NCBI GenBank assembly: GCA_016165875.1
Contig: JABBOT010000082.1
Span: forward strand, 2,280,681-2,344,680
DNA length: 64,000 nt
Source of the DNA: Acanthopleura granulata
Taxonomy: Eukaryota > Mollusca > Polyplacophora > Chitonida > Chitonidae
Direction: 5' to 3'
Shown: piece after piece, positions 12,806-24,500 of the stretch
Layout: each line of letters starts with the position of its first letter
How positions within the stretch are numbered: the stretch's first letter is position 1
Translations under genes and position numbers: made by a program
Notes under the pieces: model-generated
Told to the model about the DNA's origin: nothing
What the model saw: only the letters and a program-made list of their open reading frames with translations
The model's database searches: none

Positions 12806-12865
12806 CTAACGTCTCAGTGCCGAGTGCCGAGCGCCAAGCGAGGCAGCATTAGGTACCATTTTTAT
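12806..12865 (-). mobile_element. Fragment of a second SINE family
   Basis: About 60 bp (ACGTCTCAGTGCCGAGTG, then GAGGCAGCATTAGGTACCAT) matches the middle of the longer elements at 48790-49075 and 59467-59735. Neither end is preserved. Confidence 0.6.
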
Positions 12866-13092
12866 AGTGTAACTAATGTGAGAGACACCTTTTCCTTCGA
12901 GGATAGCCATAGCATTAACATATAACAACACAATCTCTCTGAAAAGAGTACAGGCACCGAGTTACATTCTGCTAAAGAGAAAATGTATTTTAAATACCAA
13001 GGGAAGAAAACCCGGTCAGGACAATAAGCTGAGATATAACACACAGACACTGGTCTGAACGTGGCAGAGTCTCTGGACTGTGACCTTCTGTA

Positions 13093-13262
13093 AATTTATT
13101 TATTTATTTGACTGACGTTTTACACCATACTCAAGAATATTTCACTTCTACGACGGCGACCAGTATTATGGTGGGAGTAAAACGTGGGAAAGCCACGATC
13201 ATCCGTAGGTTGTTTTTGGCGGATGACTGGAGAGGAAGCCAGTATGAGCTGGCTTTAACCCA
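13093..13262 (-). mobile_element. V-SINE-type SINE, partial
   Basis: Tail ATTTATTTATTTATTTGACT, core (CTCAAGAATATTTCACTTC, GGTGGGAGTAAAACG) and the inner head boundary (GGAAGCCAGTATGAGCTGG). The outer tRNA-like head is absent. From here to 14274 no gene is seen; an AAT microsatellite lies at about 13340-13360. Confidence 0.85.
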
Positions 13263-14274
13263 TAGCTAAATGAAATACAAGCTTATGTTTTTCTACGTGC
13301 GAGAAATCTTGAAAGACTAAGACAAAAGCAAACACACAATAATAATAATAATAATATTAAATATTTTTTTGATTTTGTCTTTTCTAGCGTACACTGTGTC
13401 GTACACTGAAATAAGAGATATCACTGTCAGTTTGAAATTCCCGAAGGTGAGAAGCTAACAATCACGATCTCCACGCGGTCTCTCTTGGTTTTATGGAGAA
13501 CATCCAGGTGCTGGTAACCACAAAGTGGCACCCATAAAAACAACTATACTGCCGTTACCTCCCTTGTCTCCAGTTACTGTAAATTGGGAGCTGAGAGTCC
13601 TCTGAACCAATATAGTTACTCACAGGACAATGTTTTACTTCACTTTTATAAGTGGCAAGTTATCTGGCATAAAAATAATAATATTTTAAAAATTGGAATT
13701 TTACAAGCCAGGTGTTTTTAAACCAAGCTTTAAAAAAACACTTGTGGCAGTTAATTAAGGGAAGGGCCGCAACTTCTGTGCCAGTTTGGTGTAAAACTCA
13801 TATAATGTTCTGACCAACTAAAAGCGACTTCTATGGCGACACAACGCTTACTGGAATGTATGCCAACAAACTCACTTGGAACCCTCACCAACCCAAACTG
13901 TTCTTCCCCTTCGATACTTGCACCGTTTTATTAATATATCTTTTGACGCTGACCATCACAGAAAAGCATGAAGACAGACATGGAAGGAGAATGGATGATT
14001 CATCTATCGATATCAGTTCATAACTACTGGAGTGTATGCATGTACCTGTGCCATACTGTGCAATCTAGAGTATAATAAGGAGACAGGCCTTCTCCAATCG
14101 TTTACACACAGCCCATCTCGCAAAATCCCTTGCCTCTGGTGAGGTTTATGCCGATGTAGAATACACTATGGTGTATTAAGGTACAAAACCTACGCTGACA
14201 AAGGAATAAGTTTTAAGTGTACATTTTTAGATCTGCTATTTGATCAGCTAAAAGTGCATTAACCCGAGAAAAGC

Positions 14275-15005
14275 AGGACCCAGTTTCAAGAAACCTCCAA
14301 AGACTTTTCGCTTCCGCAAAATTGGTTTGCTTAACAAAAGGTGGAGAAAACTTAAAAATTACATGAAGTTCAGATGAAAGGATAGGAAAAGTTCTTTGTA
14401 AATGTCATCTTCAATATTTTTTTCGATTCTTCTTTAGGAAAAAAAGACGAGAGAAAATAATTCTTTGTATGGTGGGTATTTGGGACCACTTTTTGGTATA
14501 TATAGTCTTTGTGCAATAATGTTATAAATCAGGATGTAATACATGTTTAATAAATATTTAGCACTAGAATTTATCCTTTCAGCTAACAAATGTGTTCAAC
14601 AGGGATTTGGATCATATTTATGGTTTTAATATGTTCATAAATATTATCATCATTCAGGTTAAATGAGCATGTTTGGATATAAATATCAAAGTTACACTGA
14701 AATAAATTTATTAAACATGTATCACATCCTTATTAAGAACATTATTACGCAACGGCAATGAATACCAAATACCCAAATACCCACCATACAAAAATACTTT
14801 CAAATACAATTTTCTTCCGAAAAAAGTATCCAAAAAAACAATATTAAAGACCGGTTTTGCAAGTAAGTTTTGACGCTCTTTCATCTGATTCTAGCATCGT
14901 TTTTTTAGTTTTCTTCTCCTTTAAGCAAAACAAATGTACCATGATGGGATTTCACAAAAAGAAACAAAAATAACAAACAAAGGGCTTCATGAAACCGGGC
15001 CCTGA
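14275..15005. mobile_element. Long foldback (inverted-repeat) element
   Basis: The two halves are imperfect reverse complements over roughly 300 bp each. The left end reads CAGGACCCAGTTTCAAGAA and the right end, reverse complemented, ATCAGGGCCCGGTTTCATGA. Inner matches include TGGTGGGTATTTGGG with CCCAAATACCCACCA, and ATGTAATACATGTTTAATAA with TTATTAAACATGTATCACAT. A related copy lies at about 50760-51262. It begins about 160 bp past the CCP gene's stop codon. It contains the nearest AATAAA that I see on the minus strand (14707-14712), which could serve as a polyadenylation signal. Confidence 0.75.
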
Positions 15006-15166
15006 TAGAAGAAAACAGGTTACTACATAAAGCTCAGCTACCTAGAATATAGTGTCTCGAGATCTAGAATATTGATACATGCATTCGCTTGAAAAATCAC
15101 CCTTATACTGGCATGGCAGGGTACTGCAGCATGACTCTTCTCTGGCTCCACACGACAGCCCGATCA

Positions 15167-15570
15167 TCACACCGGTTCTCCCTCACCTTTGGAAGGCACA
15201 GGCTCCTTTTTCCGTAGTGACATCACCTCAGAGTTCTCATTCGGATTCCCGCTACGCATTTTTATTTTCTTTGAGTTTTTTAACACTAGAGCGACGATTA
15301 AACCAATCACACCAACACCCACTATCCCCGCAATGACACTAACAACTATCACCCAAGTAGGGGTGGAATTCCGAGGCTCTGGGGTGGGTTTGCCACAGGC
15401 TTGTACCTTCCACTGACCAAGTACACAGCTGCCTCTCGCGACTTGCTTGTCATCACCACAGCTAACTGAGACATCGCATCCATGACGGACGTACTGATCA
15501 TTGACCGTCAAGCAGTTGGACGCCACACTGGAAATCTGGACGCTCGGTTTGGATGCCAGAGAGCAAGATG
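15167..15570 (-). CDS. Exon 13: last CCP-like domain, transmembrane helix, cytoplasmic tail, stop
   Basis: The acceptor TTTTTTTCAG ends at 15571; the exon is entered in phase 1 and the TGA stop is at 15167-15169. It encodes a CCP-like domain with six cysteines. Four follow canonical CCP spacing (34, 10 and 9 residues between them), with a GQW before the last; the other two (SNC and HGC) probably form an extra disulfide. Then come a proline-rich stalk (KPTPEPRNSTPT) and a 25-residue hydrophobic helix rich in G, V and I. The lysine-rich tail starts KNSKKIK and contains no tyrosine, so no tyrosine-based signalling motif is possible. The order of extracellular, membrane and basic segments indicates type I topology. 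Confidence 0.9.
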
Positions 15571-18500
15571 CTGAAAAAAAGAAATCAAATCGTTACAAAC
15601 AGATAAGGTGCAACTCTTCGAAATTTGTATTTATTTACTTTTTGTTGCATGATACCCAGGACTTATTTTTACTTATATACGATGGCGGTCAGTGTTCTGG
15701 TTGGAGGAACCGACCGGGCCGGGGTAAACATCGACTTTTGGCAAGCCATTTAATTTCCATGTGTAACGTACAGATGTTCTCAACGTATTGGCACAAATGG
15801 CCACACGAGTGTCGTCGACCATCCCCAAGGACAAAGACCGATGTGGTGTCCACGAATCCCTTACCCATGGCCGGCATTTTACCTCCTGTCTTGTCCTTTT
15901 ATATTTATTTATTTGACTGGTGTTTCTTGTCGTACTCAAGAATATTTCACTTATACGACAGCGGCCAACAGGTGGGAGTAAACCGGACAGAGCCCGGGGG
16001 AATCCCTCGACCATCCGCAGGTTGCTGGCAGATCGACCTTTAATAGTATCATATAGGATTCATTCAGCACAACATCTGATGAATTCCAGAACATTCCTGA
16101 GAGAATTTCAAAACTTTTCCTGGCATTTTCAATTACCAGTTCATTGACTTTCCGTGGCCCGTTTTACGAATAGGGTGTGAGTTGCGTTAAACGTTAGCCT
16201 ACCTATCATGATGACACATACTATATAGATGCCTCGTCATGGTAGATGCGTTTGACGTAGCGTTAGACCACCTTCGTAAAACGGGCCATACGCAGCAGTG
16301 CCCAATGACTTTTGGCGGACATCTGACCATTCAGCCATTTGCAAATAGTTTGCAGCGCTGTCATGCGTAAATGAGATATCAACAAGAAATATCAGCGTAA
16401 ATGTCAGGAATCTGAGACCTAATTCTAGTAAACAGTTTTGGGAAGTGTCAGCAAGTTGAAAAGTGGTTCGAAATTCCAAGATTTTTAACGTTCATAATGT
16501 GGAGCACAAACATCTAAAGGTGTCAGTTTAACACATTATTGTGTTAAATCACAATATTCTCCAAGCATTCCCTAAAGCGTTGAAATTCTAACACATTACA
16601 ATTTGTTATCCCAACTTTATAACGTTTTAGTTCCTCGTGTCGTTTCATTGGTTGGTGTTTTATGTCTCCATCCACGCAAGTCCATTTCACTTTATATACT
16701 ATAAGCGCAGTGGTTTCAAGGTTTATAAGTATAGAGTTGCAAACTGGGGGAAGCAGAGCCCAGAGAAAACATGCATACACGTACATGCATGAGGAGCGTT
16801 GAACAATAAGGCATCCAGTGAACTGTCTTGTAACGGAACTGGAACAAAGTCCAAAATGCGAAAACAACATGCAGTCTAAGGTAAGTGAACCCTGATTAGC
16901 TGCCCCCCGTGTGATTTGAGCACGACACAATTTTTTTATGAATGAGCCCGATTTTCTCCATGTGCGATTCGTCACACGCGGCTCAGTTCAGTCCAACGGT
17001 TCAGATCCAATAGACGTTTCCGAACTGTCAATCAAAAACACCTATTCGACAAATAATTAATTAATAATATTTCAAGAAGGTCAACCAGAAATCTCAGAAA
17101 ATGGTTCCAAATGCTCAATCTTTCTGTCAGGTTATATGACGTTACAATTGCCTTCACCAGGAATGGCATGAGAACTGATGGAGGGACACCGCATAAGGAA
17201 TATGTATCCATTAGAGTTTACTTGTGTATAAATGCGTTTGTTGTTACTGAGTCGTTCAAATCCGTATACATGTTGGGGATCTTCTGTGTAACTTTTGAAA
17301 CGCTGCGCACCTTATTGTTGAAGGTATTTACCAGTCAAAGTCCTCAATCAGAAGATCGACATTTTAGAACACGAAACACATTGTAACTCCGGTAGTGATT
17401 ACACGCCACTCGAAAAAGCGAGAAGTATGTCATTGCAACAAAGGTTGGTCTTTTCTTTGTTCCATGTAAGAGTCAGAGGACCTCTGCTAATACGCGAGAT
17501 CTTTCACCTCTGCCTGCACTATCAAATCCTCATAAAACCAGTCAAAACGAAGTTACAACTGATTTATTCATCTTTCTGAAGAGCCAACTCTAGACAAAAG
17601 ACCAAAACTCCTGTTCAAATTGATTTCAAATTCCTTGGGCACTCAATATATATGGGTGCTCACAAATATAAAGGCTCAACCATTTAGTTTTTTTCCTTCC
17701 CGAAATGAACCCAAATGCTTCAAAGAGTCATCACTAAAACAATAACAGTCTGTTTTGATAGGGTCAAATGTCTGGTGCTGACATCACTAAGTGTGTATTC
17801 TGCTGTTTTCTCTGAATGAACGTTCGATATCGTCCTAATCCCCATTTCACAAATATCACTGAAACAATAGCAGTTTGTTTGTATTAGGGTCAAAGGCCTG
17901 GTTCTGTCATAACTACATCTGTTTATTGATGTTTGCCTGAATGATCGTGATTGATCACTGCTTAATTTCCATTGGTTGAATCATTTGACCAATCATCGCA
18001 GTGTATTTTATTCAGCCTTGTAATGTCTGCTTCTCTGTAAATGTATATATATGTGTGTTTGTTGACTGTACAAATTACTTCTCCTGAAGATGACAAGTAA
18101 AAACGTCGAAATATCGAGAACGTCAACCATGCGTTACATTTCTTTATTCGGAGTTTCTATGCTTTTGCAATTTTGGATATATTACCTTAGAAAGTCAAAT
18201 GTCAATTTTGATCGAAGTATCAAAACCAGGAGGCAGTAAAACAACAGTGAACAATAACGTTCACTTTCGACAGGTTTAACAGCAAAGGTACACCAGGTCT
18301 AATCTAAAATCGGTTCTCATGATGTTTCGGTGACAGATGTACATGGCAGTTACACTGAAAAGGAAATTTTAAGAGTTTCTTAGGTGGACGACACCAGAAT
18401 GCTCCTAATAAAACATCGATTTTGGACAATAATTGACGGCTTCAAAGTTTCTATATCACGTGTGGCGCGCAAGTTGTGAACTGTAGCGGTGTATCAGTTT

Positions 18501-21500
18501 TCTGAAATCAGCTTTTTTATAGGCCAGTTGGCAGCCTCCCCAAAACATACCCCATAAATACCCCTGAGGAACTGGAGGAAGAGGAGTTCCAAAAACTTCT
18601 CCATATTTGATAATGAACTCGATAATGATGAATTTGATAGGCCATGTACGGCTGACAATAGACGTTGACAAATCCGAACTGTCAATCAAGAAAACGCATT
18701 TGACCAATCATAATCACTAATACTGTGAGTAGGTCAACCGGATGTCCCACACAATGGTTACAAATGTTCAGTCTTTCTGTCATTACATCATTATTGCTCT
18801 CACTGGGAATGGAATGAAAAGTAATGTTTGTCATGAGAAGGGGTTGTGGGACATCGGATGTGGTGGATCTATCCATTCTTTATTTGATTGTTGTTTATGA
18901 CTCCGATGCTATGTATAGGTTGCTATTTATTCGGCTGCAATATAACATCGCCCTAAGGACTGTTTCACTTAATCCATATTCCAAAGATGTATTGGGTGGA
19001 ACAAAATCAGAGTGCCAAGATAACCACCACCACAACGTTCCCATGTTTGACGCAGATATGCACACCATATTTGTGGGAAACAAATTTGGTCTTCAACTGA
19101 AACGGGGTGTCAACCTCGTATTGTGACCAAGCCAGTTAGGTTGCATACCCACGAACAAGGATGTGAGGGGTAGATTAAAGTATGTACACACCCACTTGTA
19201 ACTCTAACAGGCTGCATAGTGTGATCAAAGTATACGTGTTCACTAGATGGCACCCAATGATTTGATTAACAGCTAAAATACATTTTGGGGAGTTCGTCTT
19301 GAATGAGAGCTCTTTCGTCCAAACAGTTCATGTAACGCGAAATCCTGTCTTAATGTGCATTTTGGGGGTACAATTGATGTGAAGTGAAACCTTGCTGGTC
19401 ATTATGGATTTGAGGTGCACAAGTCATGTAATCTCGCTTTTCCATGTGAATGTTAGGTGGTACAGCTTATGTAATCTGAAATCTCTCTTGTCGATGTGGA
19501 TTTAGGGGTACAGTTCTTGCATGTGATATCTCGCTGGTCGATGTGAATTTTGGGGGTACAGTTCATGTAATGTGAAATTTCGCTTATCGATGTCAATTAT
19601 GGGTGTACGCCTATAGTTCATGTAATGTGAAATCTCGTGTGTCGATGTGAATTTTGGGTGTACAGTTCACGTAATGCGAAATCTCGGTCGTTTTAAAGCA
19701 CAAATCTCGATTTCGCCTTACATGACTTGTCTGACTGAATTTTCTTCAAAATAACAGTACTGGATAGCGAACAACATCTATCTGATACAAACGTGTAAAC
19801 CACGTTCTAGTACGCCTTTAATTTAAAGTGAACATAAAATCTGTCACTATACATACATGGGGGAAAAAAGAAGTAAGCCACATGCATCACAGAAAATATT
19901 TTAAAAATTCAGTGGCGTTTTAAAACCCGAGAAGGCGAAATTCGACTCTGGGAAGAGGGCATTACCTGGACAATTCACCAAGGGTAACAATGCTGTACAA
20001 GCGATGAAGGACTTGGCTAATCACCAGTCCTGAAAACGTCACTTGACACTTTAGAACGACATCACATTGCAAGGTAGCTCTTGATTGTTAGTTGGGGTTC
20101 TTACGGTGAATGAGCAGATATCGGAGCAAAAAATCAGAATTTGCCATGGCTTAGGTTCTGGGCAAAAGGCTGAAGTAATATGTCCGAGTGAGTTGGCAAG
20201 AAAACCACATCGGGACAGCGATTGCCTAAGAATGAGAAAATTTCGTGGCACAATTTCTCTTTTCCCGGTCGCGACTAGAGAAGCTATATTTATGCAGGAA
20301 ATGTTTTACCCATAATGGCAGAAAGAATCTGTTCCAAATACCCTACTCTGTTTGGGATATACCCTGCTGTGTTTGGGGATATACCCTGCTCTGTTTGGGA
20401 TATTCCCTGATGTAGGCAGCCATCTAATACTGACACTCATACATGCAGACAGAGGCGAAGATACGGGAAGCGGAACCGAAAGCCGAACAACACTGTATCA
20501 TCATCCTTTTGTCTACTGAGGCTATATATATCCCCTAGCAAAGTGAATGAATACATGCGTGTGCCCTTCTGTCCACAAATTGTGACCACCTAGGTATATC
20601 AATCAAATAGTCATGAATACTGGAAAAGCAATCAAAGCAAATATTACAAAAAGAAGTCACAGCTTTGTAACACTATACCTAAACATATACATGTACATGT
20701 AGGTGATGGACACTACAGCACAACGGAGCTTACTAATATTAGTCTCTCATACCTGTATGTGTGGCTCGTAACATGTGTCAAGGTACATACCAGGAAGACA
20801 CCTTGGATAGCTGACATGCTGACTATTACACACTACAGTGCCGGCAGATGTCAGGTTATAGCCTCTGTCACATTCAACTGCCATCGATGTACCATAGTCC
20901 ACAACTTGGCTGACCGTCTGTTGTAAAACTCTGCCGAAATTTATCTCCGGGATCTTACACATGACTTCAAATGAAAACAAAATATAATTTTTTCACATCC
21001 ATGATTAAGGTGTAACAAAAGGCCATATGAAATATTCACAAGACAACTTAATCCATGCGATCTGCAATGAGTTACAAGTAAACTCTTAGATTTGGAAATC
21101 AAATGTATCTCTTTCGATTGTTCAAGGCAAGATTTGCAGTTTCATCTTAACTGTGTCAACTTACAGCTGTTTATACATATAATTTACAAATTGGCAGCCA
21201 GAAAGGCAAAGAAAAAAGTAAAAAACGATAAAAGACCATGAAACAATGTGCAAGAAAAAAAGCTGTTTGTTTTTTTGTGAACTGCTTATAACTGGGTAAA
21301 ATGCATTCTAAACATTGGATTCCATGCTTGCCTTTCTGGCCATATTGCAACCAGTTACATTACGCAACTAAATACCAATGGCTTCTCAACTGATACGTTC
21401 GACGTGCATACACCTATCGAGCTGTAAGCCCATTTCTTCAAACAGACCATGGAAAAACCGATTTCAACCATAATCTGACGTGGTTGGTATCCACTAATTC

Positions 21501-24500
21501 TTAACAGACTACTATGGAATCCGACGTTCAAAAACTATCTCACCCAGTTCGAAACATTCTACTTACAGAAATTTTAATTATTTTTCCTATGCTGTGTTCC
21601 ATGATCTCTTACGTGACATATATGTACGAATACACATATACTTTAATAATTTCAGCACTTTCTTCGCCTTTCCAGACTTTACGCAACTGAAGTGAGCACC
21701 AGGCTCTGGAATACCCACTGGACAGACAGGTGAAGTGGACGCTCATAACGCCTCTCTCACATCGAGAACTGTCAAGATTGTCACGACTCTTGGTAGGACG
21801 GGACACGTAAAACCCTTCCTCACAACTGTACACGGAGATCTGCCTGGATTCCCCATGAGGGACACACCCCTCCCCCGGGATGAATGCCACAGAGCTGTCA
21901 TTAAGAACCCGTTCCACATTGCAACAGGCTGGCAAAGAAACAAAAAACCCTGTCACAACGGGCAGTCGATTTGTTAATCATTCATCTGAATGCGGTTTAT
22001 AAGCCAGTGCTGTTTCACCTGTACATGTTCTAAGAGTACAGTTCACAGGTGCGAAGAATTAGAGATGCCAGAATAAACCAAAAGACTTCGGCTAGTAACT
22101 GGCATATTTGACGTACAAATGTACAGCTATGTCAAACTGGAACATGGCAAAGTGATCTTACAAACTTCATGTTCATGTTTAAATTCTGCCAATCCATGCC
22201 AGCCATTGTTTCTAGCAAGTTGCAATTACAGCATGGGAGATTTTGTTCTATGCTCTGGAAGAGTGTGTCTAATTTTGCTCACAACAGGCTAGGGCAGTGC
22301 AAACATGGTACAGTTTCAATATCACTGCTCAGTATTTAAGAATGGTAGCCAAAAAAGCGTAACTGAAATAATTTTATACCTTTACCTGCTTCATATGTAT
22401 GTGGATATTTCAATTTTCAAACCTAAATCACAACGTGCTACACAATGAACTTAACCAGATCAGATGATAGGCAAGTATAATGTCTTTCTGACATCACTGG
22501 AAACTCTGCACTATACTTCTACTGTATAACTGTCTTCTGTAAAGTTACATATATTTTACCAAGAGACTGTCATGATAGAATTATCGATGAAACTAGTGTT
22601 TGGGGATGCGATCACAGCTACTGTTTTCCTGGTTGATGGCTTGAACAAGGGGGTCAGACTATTTCCTACCCAAGCCCTTCCACACCTGGTCATTTTGTAC
22701 CATAGTGATCTCATAACACAATCAATAATCCTACACTAGCCATGATTTGAATACTTCGCCTGAATACTCCCAAACAGGACTTCAAACACAAAAATACTGT
22801 GCAATGCACTTAAAACCCCTAGACATTAGACATATCTACAACGTAACAAATAGATACAACTTCCAAGAGATATTATGTATAATATCAGCCATTCAGAAAT
22901 TTAATCAAATGGTTGTATTGACCTTGAAAAGGTCAAGGTCGTCCAAAATCATTAGGGTTCTTAATGCACATACAGTATAAGTGTGGTGAACTTGGCACAA
23001 ACTGTTCAAGAGATAGACGGCTTACGAGCCTTTCAAAAAATTTAACTTCAATGACACCTGTGACATTAATGGAAACGTCAAGGTCACTCAAAATCAACAG
23101 GGTTCTCTCTCAAGCCAGTGTGTAAGTGTGGTGTAAATATGGTGAACTTGGGCCAAAGCGTTTTAGAAATAGAGCGTTTACAAAGACAGAGACAGACGGA
23201 TGGCTCCACGGATGCTTCTTGCTATGACAATATCTCTTGGCCAATATTGGCCAAGGGGTAAAAAATTATAATGTCAAAGATCATGTCCAAAATGATCTGC
23301 TCTATGAGTTTTCTCAATTCCTTGGAGACAGATTTCCTCCAAGCACAATGAACCAATAATGCCTTTAAACATGAAACAACCAGTGTTGTCAATTTAACAA
23401 CTATTATTCAATGGTCCCAGTTCAAAGAGGTCATGTTATCTACATGGAAGTGTACATACCAGGAAGACAGCTAGGATAGCTGACACGCTGACTATTACAC
23501 ACTACAGTGCTGGAAGATGTCAGTTTATAGCCTCTGTCACATTCAACTGCCATTGTTGTCCCATACTTCACAACTTGGTCAATCTCCAGCTGTAAAACTC
23601 TGCCGAAATTTACCTCCGGAATCTTACACATGACTTCAAATGAAAACAAACAATAGTCGTCACATTCATGACCTACTTGTTCTCCAAAAGCAACAACAAT
23701 TCAAGACAACTTAATAAATGCCACCTATAGTTTAACAGCAACAAGCACGATTTTGAACTTGGAAGTTAAAACGCATCTATTCAGATTATTTAATATACAT
23801 GTATAGGCAATATTCGCAACATCATCTGAAATGTTTTAACTTACTGATGTTTACATGTAATCTGCGAACTGACAACTACAATGTATGTTCTAGCATGTCT
23901 AGTATGGAATTAATTGATGATGGGACAATGAAACTAAAGGCCCTTCATTTCAAGCCAAAGAAACACCAATGCCATGTATATGTCACAAGAAAGACTGTTA
24001 AACACTATGTAAGAAAGAAAAATACATCTTTGTGTTTTATAACCGTTTTGAACGGCGTACAATAAATGTGAATCACTGGATGTAGTGGCAGTCTTTTCTG
24101 ACGATATTGCATAAAAATGTTGTAAACATTATTACTAGACTTTTGCAATCAGAATACATATGCATACAGAGTTATGAATGCATTTCTCTGTAAGGACTCG
24201 CGAAAGAACTACATGTATTTTTAACACTGGATCTGACGTTTACTTCATTTCAGTGATTTCTTTGCTATTAAACGCTTAAATGCACAAAGTGAGTGATAAG
24301 CTCTGGAATACCCACTGGGCTGACAGGTGATGTTCACGCTCATGACACCTCTCTCACATCGAGAACTGTCGGGACTGTCCACAGGACGGGACACGTAAAA
24401 CCCTTCCTCACAACTGTACACGGAGATCTGCCTGGATTCCCCATGAGGGACACACCCCTCCCCCGGGATATATGCCACAGAGCTGTCATTAAGAATCCGT

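Larger units (their letters stand above)
15571..20790 (-). other. Intron 12 of the CCP gene
   Basis: 5.2 kb between a GTATGT donor (20790) and the exon 13 acceptor. It contains two SINEs, a MITE, a degenerate array of about 49 bp, a 22-bp triplicate and a local duplication, each listed separately. A second internal similarity lies near 17727-17835 and 17855-17950 (ACAATA then CAGTxTGTTT). I see no further CCP-like exon. Confidence 0.7.
21799..24386 (-). repeat. Recent tandem duplication, unit 1 (about 2.59 kb)
   Basis: From CGGGACACG at 21799 the sequence matches the stretch from 24387 almost base for base through introns and exon B2, with an offset of 2588 bp and scattered substitutions and small indels. 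Each unit holds half of an A exon, an intron, a B exon, an intron and the other half of an A exon. Because all exons here are phase 1-1, adding a unit adds two modules without breaking the frame. Confidence 0.88.
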
